From contig JACQVF010000113.1 in assembly GCA_016209885.1 (NCBI GenBank), forward strand, positions 1 through 40,802: 40,802 nucleotides of DNA, written 5' to 3'. Below the pieces are notes generated by a model that worked only from the letters and a program-made list of their open reading frames with translations, did not search any database and had not been told where the DNA came from. The position numbers and the translations under genes were made by a program. Positions 1 to 8,238 of this stretch are shown piece by piece. Numbering within the stretch: the stretch's first letter is position 1; every line of letters begins with the position of its first letter. Source of the DNA: Gemmatimonadota bacterium (GTDB lineage Bacteria > Gemmatimonadota > Gemmatimonadetes > Longimicrobiales > Gaopeijiaceae).

Positions 1-1056
1 CACCGTCCGGGTCCGCCGGTTCGCCAGGATCACGAACGGGATCACGAAGTCGAAGAGCACCATCGCCCAGAAGAATGGCTCGTAGGGGCCGCTGAACTTC
101 GCCCAGAAGACGGCCATCTCCTGCGGCTCATTGCCGAAGAACGAGGTCAGGTACTCGGCGAACGAGAAGTAGAACCAGAGCAGCGTCATCACCAGGAGGA
201 GGACGCCCAGGTAGTCGAAATGAATTGTCTTGACGTACGCCTCCAGGAGATAGACGCGCCGGACGATCGCCATGGCGAGGATCAGGGCGGCGATCCCCGA
301 GAAGATGGCCCCGGCCACGAAGTAGGGGCCGAAGATCGTCGAGTGCCACATGGGCTGGATCGTCATGGCAAAGACCCACGAGACGACCGTGTGCACCGAC
401 ACCGCGATGGGGATCACCAGCACGGCCAGCACGGCGATGGCCTGTTCGAGCCGCCGGTGCTGCGCCTCCGCGCCCGTCCAGCCCAGGGCGAGGGCGCGGT
501 AGAGGCTGTGACGCCAGCCGCGGGTCTGGTCGCGCAGCAGCGCCATGTCCGGGATCAACGGAATGTAGAGGTAGATGGTGCTGGCCGTCAGGTACATGGT
601 GATGCTCAGCACGTCCCAGATGAGGGGCGAGAGCAGTTGGCCGTGAAAGAGGAACGGGATCACGAAGTACGCCCGGTCGGGCCGCCCCAGGTCCACGATC
701 ACGCTGCCCAGCCCGAAGAAGAGCACCAGCACCGTGATCGTCTCGGCCATGCGCGTGATCGGTCGGCGCCACTCGGCCCGCGTGAGCCGGAGGATCGCGG
801 AAATCAGTGTCCCGGCGTGGCTGATCCCGATGAAGAAGACGAAGTTCGTGATGTAGAAGCCCCAGAAGACCGGGCGGTTGAGGCCGGTGACGCCCAGGCC
901 CTCGCGGAGCTGCTCGTAGTATGCGTACCAGCCGAACAGCGAGACGGCGAGCAGCGCGGCCGCCACGATGTAGAAGGTCGGCCCGGTCCTCAGGACGGGA
1001 CGAAAGAGGACCGCGTCCTCCTGGGGCAGCGCGACCGCCGTCTTATGTTGCGCCAT
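1..1056 (-). CDS. NrfD/PsrC-family quinone-interacting membrane subunit (3' end outside window)
   Basis: Integral membrane subunit that exchanges electrons with quinone in Psr, Qrc and ACIII-type complexes. The reading frame is open for 352 codons from the ATG at 1056 to the window edge, so the C-terminus is missing. The N-terminus starts MAQHKTAVALPQED, followed by many hydrophobic helices and the family's polar-helix pattern (for example FIGISHAGTLISAILRL near residue 75; DFVIPFVILANRR at the cut end). Its start overlaps the stop of the ferredoxin gene by 14 bases, which indicates translational coupling as the last visible gene of the redox operon. Family assignment rests on topology, motifs and gene order. 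QrcD, ActC and PsrC cannot be told apart without an alignment. Confidence 0.85.
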   Translation of the reverse strand, partial: MAQHKTAVALPQEDAVLFRPVLRTGPTFYIVAAALLAVSLFGWYAYYEQLREGLGVTGLNRPVFWGFYITNFVFFIGISHAGTLISAILRLTRAEWRRPITRMAETITVLVLFFGLGSVIVDLGRPDRAYFVIPFLFHGQLLSPLIWDVLSITMYLTASTIYLYIPLIPDMALLRDQTRGWRHSLYRALALGWTGAEAQHRRLEQAIAVLAVLVIPIAVSVHTVVSWVFAMTIQPMWHSTIFGPYFVAGAIFSGIAALILAMAIVRRVYLLEAYVKTIHFDYLGVLLLVMTLLWFYFSFAEYLTSFFGNEPQEMAVFWAKFSGPYEPFFWAMVLFDFVIPFVILANRRTRTV

Positions 1057-1771
1057 ACCACTCGCCCTCCTGCAGGTAGATCACCTTGGGCTCCGTGCCC
1101 AGGTCTTCCAGCATCCGGAAAGCGCGGGAGCTCTCCGCCAGCCGGCTCACCGTGGTTTCGGGATCGTTCAGGTCGCCGAAGAACATGGCCTGGGCCGGGC
1201 AGCTCTCCACGCAGGCCGGGACGTACGCGCCTTCGCTGCGGAGCGCACGTTCCTCGACCGCCGCCTGGTCCCGCGCGTTCTGCAGGCGATGGTGGCAGAA
1301 GGTGCATTTCTCGATGACGCCCTTGGGGCGGACCGTGACGTCCGGATTGAGGGCCAGGCGCATCGGCTCCGGCCAGCGAAAGGAGCGCCAGTTGTACCAG
1401 TTGAAGTACTTGACCTGGTACGGGCACGCGTTCCCGCAGTAGCGGCAGCCGATGCAGCGCGGATAGATCTGCCCCACGATCCCTTCGGGGTTCCGGTAGG
1501 TGGCGCCCGTCGGGCAGACGCGGATGCACGGGGGGGCGTCGCACTGCTGGCAGAGCATGGGCATGTAGCGGGTCTTCAGCCGCGGGTACTCGCCTTCGGT
1601 GATCGCGATCACACGCATCCATGAGAGCTCGCGCCCGTACTCCGCCTCCTCCGGCGTCGAGAACGGCACGTTGTTCTCCTGCTTGCACGCCACGACGCAG
1701 GCCTGGCAGCCGGTGCAGCGGTCGAGGTCAACGACCATCCCCCAGCGTGGCACGTGCGTAGCTTCAGCCAT
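1043..1771 (-). CDS. Four-cluster [4Fe-4S] ferredoxin subunit (QrcC/PsrB/ActB C-terminal type)
   Basis: Electron-wire subunit of 242 residues. It carries four cysteine groups typical of DmsB/PsrB/QrcC proteins: CTGCQACVVAC near residue 20, CQQCDAPPCIRVCP near 74, CIGCRYCGNACP near 106, and CTFCHHR near 151 completed by CVESCP near 187. Each should hold a [4Fe-4S] cluster passing electrons between the molybdopterin-fold subunit and the NrfD subunit. No signal peptide is visible, so it is probably co-exported with the Tat-type partner, as known for the family. Its start overlaps the upstream gene by 8 bases and its end overlaps the NrfD gene by 14, so the three are tightly coupled. In ACIII this domain is fused to the molybdopterin-like subunit; here it is separate, as in Qrc and Psr. 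Confidence 0.9.
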   Translation of the reverse strand: MAEATHVPRWGMVVDLDRCTGCQACVVACKQENNVPFSTPEEAEYGRELSWMRVIAITEGEYPRLKTRYMPMLCQQCDAPPCIRVCPTGATYRNPEGIVGQIYPRCIGCRYCGNACPYQVKYFNWYNWRSFRWPEPMRLALNPDVTVRPKGVIEKCTFCHHRLQNARDQAAVEERALRSEGAYVPACVESCPAQAMFFGDLNDPETTVSRLAESSRAFRMLEDLGTEPKVIYLQEGEWYGAT

Positions 1772-4241
1772 GGGTCTCGGCCTCCTGCGTCGCGGCCTCC
1801 TGTGCCTTGTAGACCCGGACCCGCGCAGTGAGGACGGGAGCGCCGCTCAGTGGCTCCACCTCGGTCCCGATAAGCTCCATGACGTTGACGCCCTTCCCCG
1901 CCGCGTAGCGCCCGAGCGCGGTGTGGCCCTGACCTTCGGGCATGGCGACCACGCCGGGCATGATCCCCGGGTATACCTTCGCCCGGACCCTGGCCCGACC
2001 GGCGGGCGACTCGACCCAGACCCACTCGCCGTCGCCGATCCCGAGTTCCGCGGCGGTCTCCGGGTTGAGCTCGATCCACGAGTTCCACTGCACGCCGGCT
2101 TCGACGCCGAGGATCTCCTGCAAGTACGGCTGGTTGGCCCGGCGGCCGTCGCCCAGGGAGAGGAGGCGGAAGGCATGGAGGTGGCGCGAATAGCGAGGCT
2201 CGACCGCGACCCCGGGCGGCTCGTAATGGGGCAGGAACGCCCGCTCGTCGGTCACGCTCCAGCCGAGACGGTCCAGGAGCGCCTCCACCGTCAGGCCCTC
2301 CGCCTCCGCCCGGGCGTCCACCACCCGGCGCAACGTCTGGGAGTAGAACTCGAACTTCCCGGACGAGGTCCGGATCACGCGGCCCCAGTCGCCGTAGCGG
2401 TAGGACGGGTCCGTCCACCCACCGTTGGCGATGAGCTCCTCATAGAACTCGTCGAACGACGCGTACGGCGGCGGCGCCCACTCCAGCTCCCGCAGCGGCC
2501 GGGGGGGAAAGACCTCCTCGTGCCGAATGAAGACCATGCCCCGCCGCGACCGGTAGAGCGCTTCCGCCACGCCCGTGAGCACTTGCTGGAAGTCCGCCCA
2601 GGGGAGCGCCTGGCGCACGCTTCCGCCCAGCGCTGCCGCGAGGGCGATCAAGACGTCGCCCGTGTGTCGGGTGTCATGGAGCGGCTCGACAGCCGGCTGT
2701 GCGAAGGTGACTACGGGGTACGGCAGCCCCGGGGGCGGCGGCACATGCTGCCACCCCTCGGGAAACACGTGCTCCGGGAGAACGAGGTCCGCGTATTGGG
2801 TCGTCTCGTCCAAGAATGAGGAGAAGCTCGCGACGAAGGGGACCTGCGCCAGCGCCTCGAGGAAACGGCGCGGGCTCGGCTGCGCGAAACCCGGATTCGC
2901 TCGCCAGAGAAGGAGCGCTTGCACCGGGTATGGCTCGCCGCTTCCCAGCGCACTCGTGAGCCCGCGGAGCGAGCTCTCGGCCACAGGGAACTCCTCGCCT
3001 GCGCCGTCGAGGCGCGGCATGGCCAGCCCCCTGCTGGCCACGGGGTCCGGTTCCGCGTCGGACCAGGACGGTGACGGAGCGGACCGCGGGACAAGCACCC
3101 CTCCTGGCCGATCGATGCGGCCAGCCAGCGCGTTCACGGCGTGGATGGCCAGCGCGGTCTCGATGGCGCGCTCGTGCCCGATTCTCGGGCCCAGCGCCAG
3201 GCCAGGGCCGTACGCCGCGAACTCGTGAGCCAATCTCCGCACCGTTTCCGCCGGCACGCCGGTGATCTCCGCCACGGCGTCGGGCGTGTACTCGCGGACC
3301 AGCAGGGTCCGGAAACCGAGGTGCGAGTGGCCGTCGGCATCGGTCCAATCCTGGAATCCGAGCGTGCGCTCGGCGACAAAGCGGCGGTCGAACAGGAGAT
3401 CGGCCACCAGCACGTGGGCGATACCGAGGGCCAGTGCGCCCTCGGTCCCGGGGTTCACGGGTATCCACTCGTCCGCTCGCGCGGCGGTGGGTGACATCCG
3501 CGGCTCGATTTGCACCAGCTTCCCGCGGCGGCCGGGGAGGCCCTGCCGGACATCGGCCAGGGCCCGCATCTGACGGACGGGCGCCCACCACCCGTCCACC
3601 AGAGGCACGCCGAAGCTCAGGATGTAGCGCGCGTTCTCCAGGTCATAGGCGGCCGGGCCGCGAACCCCCTGCGCGAGCCACAGGGCGATGCCGCCCGGAT
3701 CGGCGTCATCGCCTTCGATGACGTTCGGCGTGCCGAAGGCGCGGGCCAACCGGCGGAAGAGGTCCGGCATGAGGCCCCGCGACTCGCCCAGCACCAGCGC
3801 CAGCGCGTGGGGCACACCTCGTTCCCGTAGCGCCGTAAGCTGGCTCGCAAGCGTCCCGATGGCCTCTTCCCACGAGACCGGCTCCCACTGCCCGGCCCCG
3901 CGGTCACCGACCCGCTTCATGGGCCCTTTGACACGGTCCGGGCTGTACAGCAACTGCAGCGCCGCCTGGCCTACGGGGCATAGGCCGCCGCCGGTCACCG
4001 GGTGGAACGGATTCCCCTCCAGCTTCACCGCACGAGTCTCGACCACGCGCACCCGGGCGCCACAGCCACCGCTGCACAGCGTGCAGCCCGTGGTCACCCA
4101 GCGCTCGACCCCACCCGGCACCCGCTCGTCCAGCGCGGACGCCTGCAAGGCATCTCCCAGCGCGCTTCCTCCGCGCCCGGCGGCCACCCCGGCCGTGGTC
4201 GCGGCGGCAACCTTCAAGAAGGCCCGGCGCCCCAGCTCCAC
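1764..4241 (-). CDS. Molybdopterin-oxidoreductase-fold subunit (QrcB/ActB-like)
   Basis: Large subunit, 825 residues. It begins with a Tat-type signal (GRRAFLKVAAATTAG, residues 4-18), so it acts outside the cytoplasmic membrane. An N-terminal cluster motif follows (CTLCSGGCG near residue 53, fourth cysteine in GGLCPVGQ near 87). The body follows the DMSO-reductase fold and ends with a dinucleotide-binding domain. In catalytic relatives the molybdenum ligand (Cys or Ser) lies just after an FGTPN motif; here the segment reads FGTPNVIEGDDADPGG with Asp at the likely position. QrcB and ActB are known to lack molybdenum, so this may be an electron-transfer scaffold. The start is GTG, chosen because GGAGG lies 6-7 bases upstream; it follows the cytochrome gene by 9 bases. 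Confidence 0.85.
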   Translation of the reverse strand: MELGRRAFLKVAAATTAGVAAGRGGSALGDALQASALDERVPGGVERWVTTGCTLCSGGCGARVRVVETRAVKLEGNPFHPVTGGGLCPVGQAALQLLYSPDRVKGPMKRVGDRGAGQWEPVSWEEAIGTLASQLTALRERGVPHALALVLGESRGLMPDLFRRLARAFGTPNVIEGDDADPGGIALWLAQGVRGPAAYDLENARYILSFGVPLVDGWWAPVRQMRALADVRQGLPGRRGKLVQIEPRMSPTAARADEWIPVNPGTEGALALGIAHVLVADLLFDRRFVAERTLGFQDWTDADGHSHLGFRTLLVREYTPDAVAEITGVPAETVRRLAHEFAAYGPGLALGPRIGHERAIETALAIHAVNALAGRIDRPGGVLVPRSAPSPSWSDAEPDPVASRGLAMPRLDGAGEEFPVAESSLRGLTSALGSGEPYPVQALLLWRANPGFAQPSPRRFLEALAQVPFVASFSSFLDETTQYADLVLPEHVFPEGWQHVPPPPGLPYPVVTFAQPAVEPLHDTRHTGDVLIALAAALGGSVRQALPWADFQQVLTGVAEALYRSRRGMVFIRHEEVFPPRPLRELEWAPPPYASFDEFYEELIANGGWTDPSYRYGDWGRVIRTSSGKFEFYSQTLRRVVDARAEAEGLTVEALLDRLGWSVTDERAFLPHYEPPGVAVEPRYSRHLHAFRLLSLGDGRRANQPYLQEILGVEAGVQWNSWIELNPETAAELGIGDGEWVWVESPAGRARVRAKVYPGIMPGVVAMPEGQGHTALGRYAAGKGVNVMELIGTEVEPLSGAPVLTARVRVYKAQEAATQEAETHG

Positions 4242-4250
4242 GGATCCCTC

Positions 4251-4751
4251 CTAGCGATGGCAGGCGGCGCAGTCGGTCGTGACGCCGCGCTCCACGTGAC
4301 ACTCGAGACACCATTCCATCGTCTGCCTCACCAGGGGCCTCGCCGGCGGCGACTCCGCCTCGCCGATGGGGCCGTGGCAACGCTGGCACTCGATCCCGGC
4401 CACCCCGGCGTGACGGCGGTGCGAGTACAGCACATTGTTCGGCAAGCGATAGAGGCGCTGCCACGGGATCACCTGACCGCCGGCGGCGAACTCACGGATC
4501 TTCTCCTCCTCCGGGCTCTCCGTCAGCGCATTCGAGTGGCAGAGCATACAGGTCTCCACGGTGGGAAGGCTGGCGAACGCCTGCTCCTTGACCGACGTGT
4601 GACAGATCACGCAGTCGAGACCCGCGCCCGTATGCTTCGCGTGGTTGAACCGGATGGGTTGCACAACGCGGGACCCCGGCCCCTTGCCCACCACCACGCC
4701 GCCCAGAAATACCAGGGCGATCAGGCCCACGCCCCAGACCCTACCCCACAT
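4251..4751 (-). CDS. Membrane-anchored pentaheme cytochrome c (QrcA/ActA-like)
   Basis: A 166-residue protein with one N-terminal membrane segment (VGLIALVFLGGVVVG) and five CXXCH haem-binding motifs: CVICH, CMLCH, CQRCH, CLECH and CAACH. Extra histidines upstream (FNHAKHTG, YSHRRHAG) suit bis-His ligation as in the c7/c3-like family. It probably exchanges electrons between the complex and periplasmic cytochromes. ActA of ACIII is pentaheme, QrcA hexaheme. An ATG 10 codons upstream (4781) is in frame, but the ATG at 4751 has GGAGGACGG just upstream and gives a normal signal-anchor, so I chose it. The gene lies 16 bases after the small protein and 9 before the molybdopterin-fold subunit. Haem attachment would rely on the Ccm system at 23409-29517. 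Confidence 0.88.
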   Translation of the reverse strand: MWGRVWGVGLIALVFLGGVVVGKGPGSRVVQPIRFNHAKHTGAGLDCVICHTSVKEQAFASLPTVETCMLCHSNALTESPEEEKIREFAAGGQVIPWQRLYRLPNNVLYSHRRHAGVAGIECQRCHGPIGEAESPPARPLVRQTMEWCLECHVERGVTTDCAACHR

Positions 4752-4767
4752 GCTGCCCCGTCCTCCC

Positions 4768-4983
4768 TCAGGCTGCGCCACGGCCTTCGGCGCTCCGCCT
4801 CCTCAGGTAGCACAGTACCACCCGCGCCTGGGCGTCCGTCAGGCCGAGCTGCCGCAGCTCTTCATACGACAGCCCCGCAAACGGGTGCCAGCCGTCGCCG
4901 GACTGCGCGGGCGCGCCCTCAGCTACCGAAGCGACCCCAGCCATCGCTGCGCCTTTCCCTGCCGCGACGCCACGTGTGCTCAT
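4768..4983 (-). CDS. Small protein of unknown function, first gene of the redox operon
   Basis: A 71-residue protein starting MSTRGVAAGKG. The N-terminal half is rich in Ala and Gly; the C-terminal half contains HPFAGLSYEELRQLGL, then LTDAQARVVLCYLRRR, which looks like two short helices. I do not recognise the family. The ATG at 4983 is preceded by GGAGGG 7-8 bases upstream, inside a tandem repeat. The frame is open further upstream to 5121, but without a comparable ribosome site. It ends 16 bases before the pentaheme cytochrome start, so it is probably co-transcribed. It could be a small accessory or assembly factor; that is inferred only from position. Confidence 0.55.
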   Translation of the reverse strand: MSTRGVAAGKGAAMAGVASVAEGAPAQSGDGWHPFAGLSYEELRQLGLTDAQARVVLCYLRRRSAEGRGAA

Positions 4984-4985
4984 CT

Positions 4986-5022
4986 CATTCCCTCCGCACT
5001 CCCTCCGCACTCCCTCCGCACT
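4986..5022 (-). repeat. 11-bp tandem repeat carrying Shine-Dalgarno-like cores
   Basis: Three copies of an 11-base unit (minus strand CGGAGGGAGTG; the copy nearest the gene reads CGGAGGGAATG) plus a partial fourth, directly upstream of the ATG at 4983. Each copy contains a GGAGGG core, so the message leader offers several stacked ribosome-binding-like sequences before the redox operon. Copy number could change by slippage and alter leader length or translation; that is inference. Confidence 0.8.
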
Positions 5023-5126
5023 CGACCTTCTCGTCTCGCCCGCTCCGGTGCCTGCGCCGCTGCGGGCCCCCAACTTCGCCACCTCGGCCCTGCACGTCCC
5101 GCACCACCGCCCGCGTCCCAACGAAA

Positions 5127-5142
5127 AGCAACCTCCGTTCCC
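5127..5142 (-). promoter_or_regulatory. Sigma54 (-24/-12) promoter candidate for the redox-complex operon
   Basis: Minus strand reads GGGAACGGAGGTTGCT. It matches 10 of 12 informative positions of TGGCACG-N4-TTGCW, with invariant GG and GC exactly 10 bases apart. The -12 GC lies about 145 bases before the start at 4983. A second, weaker match (9/12) lies at 5091-5106. The rest of 4984-5464 holds no gene I can support. Confidence 0.5.
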
Positions 5143-5464
5143 CGCTACGCCGAGTCGAGCTAACCATTCACGGCGATCACGGTTAGAACGATGTCCTGCC
5201 CCTTCTCCCCACCCCTACTCGGGGTATTTGCACCATCACGACGGGTGAAACCTCCGTCAATCGGGGCTTTTGACACACCCCGTTCGCGCAACTTAAACTT
5301 CAGCTCGATGAATCCGGATCGGGCAAGCGTGCTCAGTGGGCGCCCGGCGGCCGGGTTAGCGGGCGCCGCCGGCTACCGGGCCGGTCTGCCGATCTGGTTG
5401 CTCGCTGCCGGAGCCGCGCGAGCCCCGGATTCTCAATCAGTCTGGTTGCGACCGGCGTGCGGGG

Positions 5465-5857
5465 TTACCGGTCCCGGGGCTTGGCGCCGGCCTCCGGTGT
5501 CGCGTTGCGCAGGAGGCCCACGATCGCCAGTGTCTCTTCCTTCGTGAGCTTGCCGGCGAAAGGCGGCATGAACTTTCCAGCGCCCCGCTGAATGGCGGCG
5601 AACAGGGAGTCGTCGGATCTGCCCTCGAGGAACCCCGCGGCGGACAGGGTCGGCACGCCCATCTGCTTCTGGAGTGCAGGTGCCGGCGCGCCTCCGCGCG
5701 GGCCGTGGCAGGCCAGGCAGTGCTTGTCGTAGAGCGCCTTCACTGCGGTCGGCGCCGCCTTCCCTCCGGGGGCTCCCTGTGCCGCCGCAGAGTCGAAGCT
5801 TACGGCGACCGCCGCGGCGGCCGCCACACCCAGGAACCAGAGCCGAGTCGTCTTCAT
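5465..5857 (-). CDS. Periplasmic monoheme class I cytochrome c
   Basis: A 130-residue secreted cytochrome. The signal peptide is MKTTRLWFLGVAAAAAVAVSFDSAAAQ with probable cleavage after AAA/AQ. Haem is bound at CLACHGPRGG, and the probable axial Met is in GKFMPPFAGKLT, followed by the usual C-terminal helix (KEETLAIVGLLRNAT). It is probably a soluble electron carrier for the quinone-linked complex encoded downstream on the same strand. The ATG at 5857 is chosen because it starts a proper signal peptide and has GGAG upstream; the frame stays open to 6187 but that extension looks non-coding. A sigma54-like promoter lies about 150 bases upstream. Confidence 0.88.
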   Translation of the reverse strand: MKTTRLWFLGVAAAAAVAVSFDSAAAQGAPGGKAAPTAVKALYDKHCLACHGPRGGAPAPALQKQMGVPTLSAAGFLEGRSDDSLFAAIQRGAGKFMPPFAGKLTKEETLAIVGLLRNATPEAGAKPRDR

Positions 5858-6002
5858 CGTGGCTACTCCGAACAAGGTCTGGAGGAGTGCAGCCCCGAAC
5901 ATGGTCCTGCGCATGCAGCTCGGGGCAGAGTCCCCCTGTTCTTGATTGCGGCTAACGCGTCCCGGGGTCGCCTTCGAGCCCCCCGGAACCGCTGGGCGGT
6001 GT

Positions 6003-6018
6003 GGCAATCCGTATGCCA
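6003..6018 (-). promoter_or_regulatory. Sigma54 promoter candidate for the cytochrome c gene
   Basis: Minus strand TGGCATACGGATTGCC: intact TGGCA and TTGC blocks with correct spacing, 9 of 12 consensus positions. It lies about 150 bases upstream of the cytochrome start at 5857, in a 458-base intergenic region between that gene and the divergent sensor kinase. Confidence 0.5.
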
Positions 6019-6080
6019 TGGGTTGATATTGTTGGCAACGCGTTGTGAAATCAGCAGTTAGATGTCGGCGACGCACATTT

Positions 6081-6094
6081 TCGTTCCCGAACGA
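6081..6094. promoter_or_regulatory. Perfect 14-bp palindrome, possible activator site
   Basis: TCGTTCCCGAACGA is a perfect inverted repeat (TCGTTC-CC-GAACGA). Its centre is about 70 bases upstream of the -24 element at 6003-6018, a usual distance for an enhancer site of a sigma54 activator. The intergenic region also serves the sensor kinase gene. Function is inferred from symmetry and position. Confidence 0.4.
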
Positions 6095-6315
6095 CCGGGG
6101 CATTATCCCCGCGGGCTCTGGGGCGCAGCCCATGCGGGTGCGCGATTTGCCCCGCCCCCCGCGGGGCGGCGCGGGAGCGACAGCCATAACCTATTGCGAA
6201 TTCACAGCTTAAAGACTCGGGGCGCGTCAGGTCCGAAACTTGCGGCGCCCTCTCACGAGAGGGGCGCCCATCGGGGACAAGATAAGCGCGGCCAAGCGCG
6301 GAGGGCGCGGTCGAT

Positions 6316-8238
6316 ATGGCGTTCCGGCGGCGAGCAAGGGATTCCGGGCTGGCGAGTGGTGCGCCTGGCCCCGCGCAGCGCGGACTGGCGCGGCGGCTCC
6401 TCATGTGGTTCCTGCTCCTCTCGTTGATTCCATTGTTCGGCTCGAACACGCTAGGCTACCTGCGGAGCGAGGGGATCATCGAGGGGCTTGTGAACCGTTA
6501 CCTGGACGCCCTGACGCAGATGGCGGCCCTGCATGTGCGAAGCCAGGTAGAGCGGCACGCGCGTTACCTCGAGGCGATCGCAGCGGGGAATGAGTTTCTG
6601 GCGGCGGGCGTGCGAAGCGCGGGCGGCACGGGGCGCTCCGGGGCCGCGGCCGCTGCGCAGATGGAGGGGGTGGCAAGTCGGGCGGCGCTGAGCGCGTACC
6701 TGGAGCGGAAGCAGCGCGAGGTGGGGGTGTTCGACGCCCTGTATCTCCTCTCGCCTCAGGGCGAGGCGGTAGCCTGGACCGGGCTTCGTCCTGAGCCCAC
6801 AGAGGAAGGGCTGCGGCCGTCGGCGGCGTCCTCGTACGCTGTGACGGCCGGCGTATCCGGGGATAAAGGCCAGCCACAATTCCGGCTGCTCGTTCCTGTG
6901 GCCCGGATGGACGGCACGGTGGCGGGGTATCTTGGCGGCTCGGTCGGTTTGCAGGGTTCCCGCGAGTTCTTCCAGATCGCGGAGCACACGGCGGGCAGTA
7001 TCGAGGTCTTCGTCGTGGATGCCCAGGGGCGCCCGCTCTTCGTCTCCCACCCTCATGGTCCGGTGGACTACGCGCGGCCCCTGGGGACCCCGCTGCTCGG
7101 CCTCCAGCCGGGCTGGAGGATGCGGTATCGGGACCGTCAAGGTCTCGATGTGATCGGGACGAGCGCGGCCATTCCCGGACAGTCATGGCGGTTAATCACG
7201 GAGGCCCCGCTGGAGGACGCTATCGCCGGGCTTCGCGACCTGCGCCGGGCGGCCGTCTTTCTCGAGCTGCTCTTCGTGTTCCTGGTGGCGGGCGCGGCGT
7301 GGTTCGTGGCCGGCGGAATCGTGGCGCCGGTACGCCGCCTGGTGGAAGCGACACGACGCGTGGGCCGGGGCGACTTGCGTGTGCGCGTCAAAGTAGAGAA
7401 TCAGGACGAGATCGGCGAGCTGGGCCACGCGTTCAACGAGATGACGGCCGAGCTCGCACGCACATCGGCCCGCGTTCAGGAGCTCCACCAGCGGGAGATC
7501 GAGCGGGCAGAGCAGCTTGCCACCGTCGGCGAGCTGGCCAGCGGGGTCGCGCACGAAATCAAGAACCCGGTGGTCGGGATCTCCAGCGGGCTCGACCTGG
7601 TGAAGCGGCGGCTGGGCGAGGATGCCGAGCTCGCACCGATCATCGAAGAGATGATGCGGCAGCTATCGCGGATAGGGGCGGCCGTCCAGGACCTTCTCAA
7701 ATATGCACGGCCCGCGACGCCCACGCTCGCGCCGGCCGATGCGAATCACGCCGTGCGGCGAGCGGTTCGGCTCGTGCAGCCGGCCGCCGAGCGGGCGGGC
7801 GTCATCGTCGACCTGCGGCTTGACCCCTCGCTTCCCGAGATTCGCGCGGACGAGGAGCTGATCTGCCAGGCGCTCGTGAACCTCCTGATGAACGCGGTCC
7901 AGGCGACCGCGCGCGCCGGGCACATCTGCGTCTCGACGCGTGTGCAGCCCGACGCCGTGGAGTTCCGCGTCTCGGATACCGGACACGGGATCCAGCCGGA
8001 CCAGCTCCAGCACATCTTCAAGCCGTTCTTCACGACGCGCCACACAGGGACGGGGCTCGGGCTCCCCATCACCCGGGAGATCGTAGAGCGCCACGGCGGC
8101 CGGATCGAAGTCGAAAGCCGGGTCGGAAAGGGAAGCACCTTCACGGTGCTGCTACCGGTGCATCGGGTGACGAGCGGCGCCATGGAGTATACCCCGTCGG
8201 AGATTGCGGATGAGCAAGGCGCGCGTACTGGTCTGTGA
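6316..8238 (+). CDS. Membrane sensor histidine kinase (NtrB/AtoS-like, HAMP-HisKA-HATPase)
   Basis: A 640-residue kinase. First membrane helix is near residues 30-48 (LLMWFLLLSLIPLFG), followed by a large extracytoplasmic sensor region to about residue 310 that resembles a Cache-type domain, second membrane helix near 313-337, then HAMP. The phospho-acceptor is His413 in GVAHEIKNPV. ATP-binding boxes follow: N (NLLMNAVQA), G1 (DTGHGI), F (KPFFTTRHTG) and G2 (GTGLGL). The closest class pairs with sigma54 activators, and the next gene is one, overlapping by 29 bases. The signal is unknown; the neighbourhood of cytochromes suggests redox or respiratory conditions. A weak -24/-12-like element (8/12) at 6229-6244 is not called. 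Confidence 0.93.
   Translation: MAFRRRARDSGLASGAPGPAQRGLARRLLMWFLLLSLIPLFGSNTLGYLRSEGIIEGLVNRYLDALTQMAALHVRSQVERHARYLEAIAAGNEFLAAGVRSAGGTGRSGAAAAAQMEGVASRAALSAYLERKQREVGVFDALYLLSPQGEAVAWTGLRPEPTEEGLRPSAASSYAVTAGVSGDKGQPQFRLLVPVARMDGTVAGYLGGSVGLQGSREFFQIAEHTAGSIEVFVVDAQGRPLFVSHPHGPVDYARPLGTPLLGLQPGWRMRYRDRQGLDVIGTSAAIPGQSWRLITEAPLEDAIAGLRDLRRAAVFLELLFVFLVAGAAWFVAGGIVAPVRRLVEATRRVGRGDLRVRVKVENQDEIGELGHAFNEMTAELARTSARVQELHQREIERAEQLATVGELASGVAHEIKNPVVGISSGLDLVKRRLGEDAELAPIIEEMMRQLSRIGAAVQDLLKYARPATPTLAPADANHAVRRAVRLVQPAAERAGVIVDLRLDPSLPEIRADEELICQALVNLLMNAVQATARAGHICVSTRVQPDAVEFRVSDTGHGIQPDQLQHIFKPFFTTRHTGTGLGLPITREIVERHGGRIEVESRVGKGSTFTVLLPVHRVTSGAMEYTPSEIADEQGARTGL

Noticed and set aside
220-1317. 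Long open frames opposite to the redox operon and other real genes
   Set aside because: High-GC shadow frames; the opposite strand has clear protein families, while these have no motifs and Arg/Pro/His-rich composition.
5091-5106. Second -24/-12-like string TGGTGCGGGACGTGCA upstream of the redox operon
   Set aside because: 9 of 12; weaker than the element at 5127-5142 which serves the same operon, so not called separately.
6229-6244. -24/-12-like string AGGTCCGAAACTTGCG upstream of the sensor kinase
   Set aside because: 8 of 12; TTGC is good but the -24 block is weak. Autoregulation is possible but not supported enough.
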